Assembly (NCBI GenBank): GCA_949516455.1
Contig: CATILC010000103.1
Coordinates: forward strand, 1 to 6,248
Length of the DNA stretch: 6,248 bases
Source: Flavobacteriia bacterium
GTDB taxonomy: Bacteria > Bacteroidota > Bacteroidia > Flavobacteriales > Schleiferiaceae
Reading direction: 5' to 3'
Shown here: in pieces, positions 1-6,081 of the stretch
Numbering within the stretch: position 1 is the stretch's first letter
Layout: every line of letters starts with the position of its first letter
Notes under the pieces: generated by a model
Databases searched by the model: none
What the model was told of the DNA's origin: nothing
Seen by the model: only the letters and a program-made list of their open reading frames with translations
Position numbers and translations under genes: made by a program

Positions 1-567
1 ACACAGGAATGGGAATCCTCGGATGATCTCAGGGTCGATGTCCGCGGTCCGCGCTTGGGCTTGCTGATCGCTGCGAATATGGAGTTCTATCAGGAAGAGC
101 AGCTCAGTTTGGTCACTGAATTGGCTTACGTCCAGAAAGGATCAAGCCTGGATATGCAGGTTCTGGATCCGGACCAACCCGGATTCAGTAAGGGAGTGGT
201 GCCGATCCAGTACAAAGTAGATTATCTGCATTGGTGTGCGGCCGTTAAGCTCAAGGCTCAATGGGATCGGCTCCAGCCCTATATTTTCATCGGCCCACGT
301 GTGGATATTCAGATTTCTCCCCCAGTGGAATTACCAGTGACCGATCCCATTCGGACAAAACTCCTTTTTGGTAGCACATTCGGAGGCGGGCTGCAATACC
401 TGCCCAAAAAGCGGAATTATGTTTTTTTCTTGCAAGGAAACCTCCTCTACGACTTCAGGGAGATGCATTCCGCCGCAAATGGGAATAAACCGGTTTCTGT
501 TCGGGTGCGAAATGTGGCTGTAGGATTCACAGCAGGCATTAAGACACGCATCATATTCGATCGCTGA
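1..567 (+). CDS. Outer-membrane beta-barrel protein, PorT-like family (5' end outside window)
   Basis: The open frame runs in from the left edge with no stop and ends at TGA 565-567, leaving 188 C-terminal residues. A TTG at 55 lies inside a continuous frame and is unlikely to be the true start. Alternating hydrophobic and polar stretches joined by short turns suggest antiparallel strands of a small barrel. Typical features of the PorT-like family (PF13568 type) are ELAYVQKGSS in an early strand, a central strand reading PYIFIGPRVD, glycine-rich GSTFGGGLQY, and a last strand VAVGFTAGIKTRIIF that ends in an aromatic residue near the C-terminus, as expected for insertion into the outer membrane. 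Members of this family are mostly of unknown function; PorT itself is a T9SS component, but this protein cannot be equated with it from a fragment. It converges on the next gene with a 36-bp gap and no clear terminator. Confidence 0.8.
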   Translation, partial: TQEWESSDDLRVDVRGPRLGLLIAANMEFYQEEQLSLVTELAYVQKGSSLDMQVLDPDQPGFSKGVVPIQYKVDYLHWCAAVKLKAQWDRLQPYIFIGPRVDIQISPPVELPVTDPIRTKLLFGSTFGGGLQYLPKKRNYVFFLQGNLLYDFREMHSAANGNKPVSVRVRNVAVGFTAGIKTRIIFDR

Positions 568-603
568 GGCGCTCTCGGAACCATCAGGCAGGACGTCAGT
601 CGA

Positions 604-1383
604 TCAGTACCGCTGGATGCTCATTTCTCGCATCTTCAAAACGAGAATCTCGAAATCTTCATGGATGGAATACCATTGATCTGCCGTCAGGTGCTCGCGC
701 AGATAGCTGCGCAGTTCGAACAATTCCTCATAGATGCCAAAAGTGAAGCGGTCTGCCCGTTTGGTGGCCTTTTCAATGTCTTTTAGTTCCGCTGAGCGCA
801 ATCTCAAACTGGGATGATTGTACAGGTCGAATTGCTTGAAGGAGCGATAATGTTCCATCACCTCGTTCTTGAATCCGTACATAGGTATTTGAAGGGGTGC
901 CTGTTTTTCGATGGGAAACTTTGGCGCTGTGGACTCGATGAATTCCATCAGAGCAATGTTCATATGGTCAATGAGCTTGTTCTCCTTCTCAGAGTCTTTA
1001 TCCGATTCTCCACTCAGTTTTTCCAGATAGGCGGACCATTCCTCGTCTGTGATCTGCTTGGTCATTTGGAGTCTGAGCCCCACGATCTTCTTTCTGTATT
1101 CAGTCTGCAGCATTCGGAGACTGTCGAGTTGCATAGCGAGCAATTCATCTGTCATGAAGAGTTCTGTCACTCCTTCATAGAATTTTTGCTCCTTGTCACG
1201 CCTTTCCGTTTGGTAGGCCTCTCGCAATTCTTCATATGAGGCGCACAGTTCTTTCAGTGCCAGCTCCCGTTCCTCCGACTCGATGTGGTAATTAGCGAAG
1301 CGGTCTATTTCTGGAGGCATGAAAAAGTCCGCAGGATCGGAGATGGATGGACCTAGCAGAAGCAAAAAACTGAGTTCAATCAT
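604..1383 (-). CDS. Hypothetical helical, possibly exported protein with two LT/ITxx(Q/E)W motifs
   Basis: This is a 259-residue protein that I do not recognise. The ATG at 1383 is the most upstream possible start, because an in-frame TGA lies four codons before it; the next Met is residue 22. The N-terminus (IELSFLLLLGPSIS) is short and hydrophobic but has an acidic residue and no lysine or arginine, so it is a poor signal peptide. The rest is rich in Glu, Lys, Leu and Arg and looks almost wholly alpha-helical, with likely amphipathic or coiled-coil segments at about 36-122 and 192-255. Two motifs, QITDEEW (110-116) and LTADQW (232-237), each follow a charged helix and resemble the LTxxQ element of periplasmic Spy/CpxP-type helical proteins. 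The similarity is by eye and covers a few residues, so no chaperone function is claimed. It lies 89 bp downstream of the type B T9SS gene on the same strand. The reading frame itself is convincing: it is long, and it fills the space between neighbours. Confidence 0.75.
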   Translation of the reverse strand: MIELSFLLLLGPSISDPADFFMPPEIDRFANYHIESEERELALKELCASYEELREAYQTERRDKEQKFYEGVTELFMTDELLAMQLDSLRMLQTEYRKKIVGLRLQMTKQITDEEWSAYLEKLSGESDKDSEKENKLIDHMNIALMEFIESTAPKFPIEKQAPLQIPMYGFKNEVMEHYRSFKQFDLYNHPSLRLRSAELKDIEKATKRADRFTFGIYEELFELRSYLREHLTADQWYSIHEDFEILVLKMREMSIQRY

Positions 1384-1408
1384 CTGTGATATTCAATTCT
1401 TTACGATT

Positions 1409-1416
1409 CAAAGGTC
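1409..1416 (-). promoter_or_regulatory. Weak candidate -7 element upstream of the 259-residue gene
   Basis: On the minus strand this reads GACCTTTG, one mismatch from the Bacteroidota -7 consensus TAnnTTTG, and it ends 25 bp before the ATG at 1383. No TTG lies at the expected -33 distance. The 89-bp gap between the two genes has no other recognisable signal and no hairpin with a T tract. Such near matches are common by chance. Confidence 0.15.
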
Positions 1417-1472
1417 AATAAAATAGTCAAAACAGGCACCTAAGACCATTTCAGGGATCACAGCTTCATTCA

Positions 1473-3401
1473 TCAACGTGAGCGCATCAATGTTACTGAG
1501 CCCTTGTACAGGAATTCTTCCTCTCCTTTGAGCAATATGTAATAGGTCCCATCGGGAAGATCAGTGCCCGCCTGGTCCTGTCCCCTCCAATCATTGGTGT
1601 AAGGAGAGTCTTGGTACACCATTTTCCCCCAGCGATTCAGTATGATGAGTTTTGCGTTTTCCCCTTCCATCACGTTGCTCAGGTCCAAACGGTCATTCCT
1701 GCCATCCCCATTTGGGCTGATGAAATTTTGAACCAGTGGCTCCTCAATGATCTCCGGAAGGAGGTATACACGAACTGAATCGATGCCCTCACAGCCCAAT
1801 TCATCTTTGACAACCACATAGAAGGTCGTTGTGTCCCGTTCGGGCTGCACAAAGATCGTTGGCTCAAAGCGACCGCTGTACCTCGCCGGAAGATCGCTGT
1901 ACCAGAAATATTCGCTGCCGCCTGTTGCTGTCAGTGCCGTCGAACTACCGGCTGCGATGGTCTGGTCGGGTCCGGCATCCACATTGGCAGACAGGCTGCT
2001 TATTTGTATGCTGTCCTGGAAGACTACCTGGCATCCTGGAGGCCAGTTCGCTGAAAAGGTCACATATTTCCAGCCCGGTGTGGTCCAGCTGACAGGCGGA
2101 GGGGTGAGGCCATTCCAGCCGCTGATGTTCGCATTGCTTCCAAAATCCCATTGAAAGGTTGTACTGTCTCTGAAATTCCCCAGAGCTTCCCACTGGATCT
2201 CTTGCACCTCAAAACAGGGTACTCCAGTCCACGAGGTGCTGACTGAAACAGCTTCTTGAATGCGGAAGTCAAAGGTGGTCGAATCACTGCATTGCCAGCC
2301 TGGATTGACAATGAGGGTGACGGTATACAGACCGGTGTCGGCATAAGTGAATACTGGATCAGGCAGATTGGAGGTGTCTGTTGTGATCCCTGGTACGCCA
2401 AAATCCCATCGAAGGTGATTGAAATTGCTGCTTTGGTTTTTGAATTGGACCGTCTTTCCATCGCAAAGGATGGTGGGGTCTTCTGTCGCCGTCAGCATAT
2501 CGGCGACGATGTTGCTGATGCAGTTTACAATATTGAATTGGTAGTCGAGCCGTGCCGTACTCAGTGGAATTCCGCCTCGGTACTCCGTCACGCACACGCC
2601 CACCACATATTGCCCTGTGGCATCAGGCGTTCCGCTAAGTGTTCCATTGGCGGTGTTTATCGCAATGGGGGCGGCGGAACTGGGCAAAGGGTTTTGAGCG
2701 GTGGAAGGGGCAACAAGAGGGATGGAATTATAGGGCGGAGGACAGGGGGGATTGGGGACGATTGCATTGCATCCTGCACCGCCCTGACCTCCTCCTTCAA
2801 GGATGTCACAAAACTCGAAAAAGAGGGAATCTCCATCCGGATCTGTGGCATCCAACTGGACATTCAAGGGATCATTCACGCACAAAACGATGGGCGCGGT
2901 GGATTGAAATTGGGGACTCGAATTGCAAAGCGTATCGAGGGAGGGGATCTGAATGGTGTAGGTGTTCCCATAAGTGCCTGAATTGGCCACATTCACGATG
3001 CTTGAATTCCGACAACAAACCTGATGTGTCAATGTGTACCCACCCAACAGTGGCGGCAGATTCACAGTATCTTGAAAGTCTGCATATTCCGTGCACAATC
3101 CTGCCGGGGGCGTCAGACAGGGGTTCCCAGTAGAATTTGTTGGGACACTGATGGTTGGGCCTTTGGGCAAAGTCAATTGTTGCACCAGGTCTCCATTGAG
3201 ATCATACACAGCAATGGCCGAACTGTTGGCAAATTGAGCGCCACCGCTTCCGCAGTCCCTGTAGACCCTCAGGGTGATTGCATAATTGTTGCCTCCGATA
3301 CATTCGTATGTGAGAGAGCCGCCGACGAGGTGTGCCCCAAGCAGTTGTTGGGACGCACATAGTGCTAATGCAAAACAGCATTTGTTGAACAACTTCCACA
3401 T
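1473..3401 (-). CDS. Secreted multidomain PKD/Ig-like protein with type B (CHU_C) T9SS sorting domain
   Basis: This 642-residue protein is predicted to cross the inner membrane by Sec and the outer membrane by T9SS, then be released or surface-attached. Residues 1-23 are a signal peptide (K3 and K7, then a hydrophobic core, likely cleaved before HLVGG). Residues 24-294 form a cysteine-rich module with 13 Cys, opening with HLVGGSLTYEC and later VYRDC; a similar opening is common at the N-terminus of large CHU_C proteins. It includes an acidic, possibly calcium-binding DPDGD (187-191) and a proline-rich stretch (216-240). Two PKD-like domains follow at about 300-383 (RWDFG, then FTYADTGLYTVTL) and 385-470 (FQWDFG, then TTPGWKYVTF). 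An Ig/PKD-like repeat starts at DAGPDQTI and spans about 474-547. Residues 558-640 are the CHU_C domain: ISPNGDGRND, ILNRWGKMVY, WRG, then DLPDGTYYILL. Adhesin or matrix-type roles are usual for such architectures, and no enzymatic domain is visible. It follows the type A T9SS gene after a 79-bp gap. Confidence 0.93.
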   Translation of the reverse strand: MWKLFNKCCFALALCASQQLLGAHLVGGSLTYECIGGNNYAITLRVYRDCGSGGAQFANSSAIAVYDLNGDLVQQLTLPKGPTISVPTNSTGNPCLTPPAGLCTEYADFQDTVNLPPLLGGYTLTHQVCCRNSSIVNVANSGTYGNTYTIQIPSLDTLCNSSPQFQSTAPIVLCVNDPLNVQLDATDPDGDSLFFEFCDILEGGGQGGAGCNAIVPNPPCPPPYNSIPLVAPSTAQNPLPSSAAPIAINTANGTLSGTPDATGQYVVGVCVTEYRGGIPLSTARLDYQFNIVNCISNIVADMLTATEDPTILCDGKTVQFKNQSSNFNHLRWDFGVPGITTDTSNLPDPVFTYADTGLYTVTLIVNPGWQCSDSTTFDFRIQEAVSVSTSWTGVPCFEVQEIQWEALGNFRDSTTFQWDFGSNANISGWNGLTPPPVSWTTPGWKYVTFSANWPPGCQVVFQDSIQISSLSANVDAGPDQTIAAGSSTALTATGGSEYFWYSDLPARYSGRFEPTIFVQPERDTTTFYVVVKDELGCEGIDSVRVYLLPEIIEEPLVQNFISPNGDGRNDRLDLSNVMEGENAKLIILNRWGKMVYQDSPYTNDWRGQDQAGTDLPDGTYYILLKGEEEFLYKGSVTLMRSR

Positions 3402-3480
3402 AGCACGAACCTAATTCAAGAATTCGATATCAGAACAGACCGCATCAATGGGATATTCACATTGAAAGGACAAAATGAAA

Positions 3481-4419
3481 TCAGTGCTTCATCCACCTCT
3501 TCGAAGACATCTGCCCGTTCCGCTCACGAATGCGTAGGAGATAGATGCCCGATGGTAGATCCGATGCGGGAAGAATCATCCTAAGGTCATTGATGGCAGT
3601 AGTGGAAAGGATTTTTCCCGTGAGGTCGAGCAGCTCGATTTCACCTTCTGTCCAACGCTCGAATTGAATATGAATCTGGTCCCTTCCCGGATTCGGGTAG
3701 ATCTCGAAGTCCGTTGTGGTGATCTCTTCATTGCCAAAGTTGACACTTGAATAAACGATCAGCATTGGCGCGTGGGCAGCCCCGCTGTTGTTGTTCTCTT
3801 TGGTGTTGAATCGCTTGGCGCTGCCAGCTGTGGACTCATCGTCTGCTTTGATCAGCCACCCAAAGTTGGTGCTTGGATTTGCCATCATGTCCTGAACGTC
3901 TGAGGTCAATTGTGCTGAAGACCAGGTATAGGAGGCATTGTTCGCGGCCACCGTTGTGGTGGCGGAAGCTGAAATGGAGAAATCACCCCCAGGATTGTTC
4001 CATGGAGCAGGTACTGTGGCCCCAAAAATGGCATCTGTCCAGGTAGCATCTCCATTGGTGGCAGCAGTGCCTTTTCCGTGCTGGGTAGAAGTGGCCGAAC
4101 TGCCCTCGCCCCACAATTGGTCCGCACGATGCAAACTGAGATCGACGACCGATGAATTCTTATCGCACCATAATTTCACCTGTACTGAGTCGATGACTCC
4201 CCCCATGGGCAAGGCCAGGCCTTGAAGGTCAAAGTGGATCAGGCCTCTGCGCAATTGGCCTTGATTCGTTACCCCAGAAAAGAAGAACGGACCTGCGCCG
4301 TTGCTCAAGTTGCCACTGGCGGATTCGTATAGGGTGTTGTCTTGTGCGGGCATCAAGGTGTCCACCTGTGCCTGGAGAGATGCACTCAAAATGAGCGCAA
4401 AAAGTAGAATTCTATTCAT
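3481..4419 (-). CDS. DNRLRE-domain secreted protein with type A T9SS sorting domain
   Basis: This 312-residue protein has a clear signal peptide (MNRILLFALILSASLQA, likely cut before QVDTL). Residues 18 to about 224 match the DNRLRE-domain family. It opens with DNTLYES, then LSNGAGPFFFSG, RRGLIHFDLQ, LHRADQLWGEG, GDATW and NNPGGDFS; it ends TNFGWLIKADDE, AKRFNTKEN, APMLIVY. The family is a beta-rich, probably jelly-roll module found in many secreted bacterial proteins, with no single known activity. The last 75 or so residues are a type A T9SS signal (TIGR04183 style): FEIYPNPGRDQIHI, GEIELLDLTGKIL, then LPSGIYLLRI and a basic tail. Type A signals are normally cleaved by the sortase PorU on export, giving attachment to the surface or release. 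Length is complete for a one-domain cargo protein. It lies 125 bp downstream of the protease gene and 79 bp upstream of the type B gene; shared transcription is possible but unproven. Confidence 0.92.
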   Translation of the reverse strand: MNRILLFALILSASLQAQVDTLMPAQDNTLYESASGNLSNGAGPFFFSGVTNQGQLRRGLIHFDLQGLALPMGGVIDSVQVKLWCDKNSSVVDLSLHRADQLWGEGSSATSTQHGKGTAATNGDATWTDAIFGATVPAPWNNPGGDFSISASATTTVAANNASYTWSSAQLTSDVQDMMANPSTNFGWLIKADDESTAGSAKRFNTKENNNSGAAHAPMLIVYSSVNFGNEEITTTDFEIYPNPGRDQIHIQFERWTEGEIELLDLTGKILSTTAINDLRMILPASDLPSGIYLLRIRERNGQMSSKRWMKH

Positions 4420-4450
4420 GACAAACTCTTTTTCGTATTAACGAGAAATC

Positions 4451-4487
4451 AGCAGACAGGGTTTAACAAAATTCAATTTTTTCTGCT
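4451..4487. repeat. Imperfect inverted repeat in the protease/DNRLRE gap
   Basis: AGCAGA at 4451-4456 is the reverse complement of TCTGCT at 4482-4487. Inside it, AAAAT at 4468-4472 pairs with ATTTT at 4476-4480 around a three-base loop. It lies 31-68 bp upstream of the DNRLRE gene start at 4419. The minus strand here also contains GAATTTTG (4467-4474), one mismatch from TAnnTTTG, but no TTG is correctly spaced upstream. It could be a leader structure, an operator or chance in AT-rich DNA. Confidence 0.2.
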
Positions 4488-4499
4488 TTTATCAGGCGG

Positions 4500-4538
4500 T
4501 TGCGCGGAAAATCGCTGCAAAAGCCTGAACAAAACAGG
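4500..4538 (-). terminator. Possible weak terminator region downstream of the protease gene
   Basis: Just after the protease stop codon (4545-4547), the minus strand can form two small hairpins. The first is CCTG/CAGG with a seven-base loop at 4524-4538, followed by CTTTTG. The second is TTGC-A-GCG / CGCGCAA at 4500-4520, seven base pairs with one bulged A and a six-base loop. Neither is followed by a long T tract, so termination is uncertain. Confidence 0.2.
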
Positions 4539-4544
4539 TCTGGT

Positions 4545-5972
4545 TCACCAGCCGAAGGCATAGTAGTCTGGTCGGCCACTGGGTTGAATGCCTTGTATGA
4601 GCACTCCGTCGCCCGGTTGCAGCTGTGATGAGATGCGTTCGATGTCTTCAGCAGAGCTGACATACCTGTTGTTCATCTTGGTGATCACAAAGCCTTCTGG
4701 GATCCCTGCTTTCTCAAACTTTCCACCCAACACCTTTTCTACCCGTACACCGGAACGGATGCCCATTCGCCGTTTTTGATCCGCGCTGAGTTCCTCCAGT
4801 CGGGCGCCGAGTCCTGCCGTGAAGTTCATATCATCTTGGGTGATGATGTCCGTTGTTCCTTGTCTGTTGCGCAATTCAACCTCGATCTCTTTAAGTGTTC
4901 CCTCCCTGTCTATTGTCAGAAGGACCACATCGCCAGGCCGCTTCCTGCCGATCGTTTCCTGCAGTTCAGTGGCTCCGTCCACACTTTTACCATCTACCCC
5001 CGTGATCACATCACCAACTTCAATGCCGGCATTTGCCGCAGCTCCATTGGGTACCAAGCCTCCGATGTAGACGCCGCTGTTCACCGAAAGTCCGAGCTCT
5101 TCCGCATTGACGGGGGTGACTGTTCCGATGTCGACACCGATGAAGGCCCGCTGAACGGTGCCGTATTCGACGAGATCCTCCACCACTTTGGAGGCAATGT
5201 TGCTCGGAACTGCAAATGAGTAGCCCTCAAAACTTCCGGTATGTGTACTGATGGCTGTATTGATGCCGATGAGATCTCCATTGGTATTGACCAACGCGCC
5301 ACCACTGTTGCCAGGATTGACTGCTGCATCGGTCTGAATGAAACTCTCTATGGCCGTTCGGCTGGGGATGATGCCGATGTTCCGTGCCTTGGCTGAGACG
5401 ATTCCTGCAGTCACTGTTGAGGTGAGGTTGAACGGATTGCCCACTGCCAACACCCATTGGCCGATTTTGACTTCGTCTGAATTGGAGAAGCTCAAATAGG
5501 GCAGTCCATTTTCGGCTATTTGGATCAGGGCGATGTCCGTTGTGGGATCCGTTCCTATGACGCTTCCTTCATATTCTCGTCCATCGTTAAGGGCCACTAC
5601 GATCTGCTCGGCATCTTCAATGACATGGTTGTTGGTGATGATGTATCCATTTTCACTGAGGATCACACCGGAACCAGCGCCTCGAACGATCTGCGAACGT
5701 CCACCAGGATTTCCGAAGAACAGGTCGAAGGGGGAAGCACTTCTTCTTTCAAATGAGGTCTTTACGTGCACAACTGCGTTGACGGTCCGTTCGGCGGCAA
5801 AAGTGAAATCGGTCGTACCATCGCTCTGCAGGGCGACCGCACGCGCACTGTATTCGGGCTGAACATTCAGCTTGGTTGGCGGGGCGGGTGTTTCGTAGAA
5901 CTGGCGGTACATACCAAGAGCGATCAATGCACTGAAAGTGGACGCAGCAACTATTCCCAAGACTTTTTTCAT
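4545..5972 (-). CDS. degP/htrA-like: Do-family (DegP/DegQ/HtrA) periplasmic serine protease/chaperone
   Basis: This is an ATP-independent periplasmic protease that degrades or holds misfolded envelope proteins. From the ATG at 5972 it is 475 residues, the usual length for DegP/DegQ. An in-frame ATG at 6020 would add 16 residues (MSFVLTDDLI...), but those carry two Asp before the MKKVLGIVAAS segment and would spoil an export signal. The inner start gives a normal Lys-Lys plus hydrophobic N-terminus and has GGAG directly before it. Residues 4-21 act as signal peptide or uncleaved anchor; no strong signal-peptidase site follows. The trypsin-like domain has the full triad: His116 in TNNHV, Asp146 in TTDIALI and Ser223 in GNSGGAL, with the oxyanion-hole region intact. 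An FDLFFG-type loop at about 82-87 is typical. PDZ1 spans about 276-366 (FIGVDIG, then AGIEVGDVITGVDGKSV) and PDZ2 about 386-465 (SGVRVEKV, KAGIPEGFVITKMN). It is divergent from dapF. Regulation by envelope stress is known in other bacteria but no such site is visible here. Confidence 0.96.
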   Translation of the reverse strand: MKKVLGIVAASTFSALIALGMYRQFYETPAPPTKLNVQPEYSARAVALQSDGTTDFTFAAERTVNAVVHVKTSFERRSASPFDLFFGNPGGRSQIVRGAGSGVILSENGYIITNNHVIEDAEQIVVALNDGREYEGSVIGTDPTTDIALIQIAENGLPYLSFSNSDEVKIGQWVLAVGNPFNLTSTVTAGIVSAKARNIGIIPSRTAIESFIQTDAAVNPGNSGGALVNTNGDLIGINTAISTHTGSFEGYSFAVPSNIASKVVEDLVEYGTVQRAFIGVDIGTVTPVNAEELGLSVNSGVYIGGLVPNGAAANAGIEVGDVITGVDGKSVDGATELQETIGRKRPGDVVLLTIDREGTLKEIEVELRNRQGTTDIITQDDMNFTAGLGARLEELSADQKRRMGIRSGVRVEKVLGGKFEKAGIPEGFVITKMNNRYVSSAEDIERISSQLQPGDGVLIQGIQPSGRPDYYAFGW

Positions 5973-6081
5973 CTCCAATACTTTACATTTGATTAGGTCG
6001 TCTGTCAACACAAAAGACATACCGATGCGTCGTTTGAAAGACCATTACTGGCATCATTAACCTCAATTTAACTGCACTGTT
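5973..6081. promoter_or_regulatory. Divergent intergenic region between protease gene and dapF
   Basis: These 109 bp separate two divergent gene starts and should hold both promoters. The minus strand has TTGACA at 6001-6006, then 17 bases, then TAAAGT, a loose sigma-70-like pair, but it ends only 10 bp before the protease ATG and Bacteroidota rarely use that consensus. The plus strand carries the better candidate, listed separately. If translation of the protease did begin at 6020, the region would shrink to 61 bp. Confidence 0.5.
5984..5991 (+). promoter_or_regulatory. Candidate -7 element for dapF (TACATTTG)
   Basis: TACATTTG matches the Bacteroidota -7 consensus TAnnTTTG at all six fixed positions. 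It points toward dapF and would start transcription near 5998, giving a leader of about 85 nt before the GTG at 6082. No TTG lies at the expected -33 distance, so it is half a promoter. An exact match somewhere in a region of this size, either strand, has roughly a 5% chance at random. Confidence 0.35.

Noticed and set aside
568..603. Shared terminator between the convergent barrel gene and the 259-residue gene
   Set aside because: The 36-bp gap holds only the short palindrome GACGTC; there is no stem with a T tract on either strand.
814..1239. 141-codon open frame on the plus strand inside the 259-residue gene
   Set aside because: It is antisense to a longer frame with convincing charged-helix composition, its translation is rich in Phe, His and Cys with no recognisable domain, and it has no promoter.
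2256..2981. 241-codon plus-strand open frame antisense to the type B T9SS gene
   Set aside because: The opposite strand encodes unmistakable PKD and cysteine-rich modules in one continuous frame; this is a shadow frame.
3330..3401. Lipoprotein signal in the type B T9SS protein (LALC around Cys16, and Cys8-Cys9)
   Set aside because: The residue before Cys16 is Leu, not the small residue a lipobox needs, and a normal signal-peptidase I site before HLVGG fits the family opening better.
4776..5219. 147-codon plus-strand open frame antisense to the protease
   Set aside because: It lies opposite the PDZ1 and catalytic-domain coding region of a clear Do protease and has no recognisable domain.
6000..6020. 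Sigma-70-like TTGACA as the -35 of the protease promoter
   Set aside because: The matching -10 would lie about 10 bp from the ATG, leaving almost no leader, and Bacteroidota use a different consensus (TTG / TAnnTTTG).
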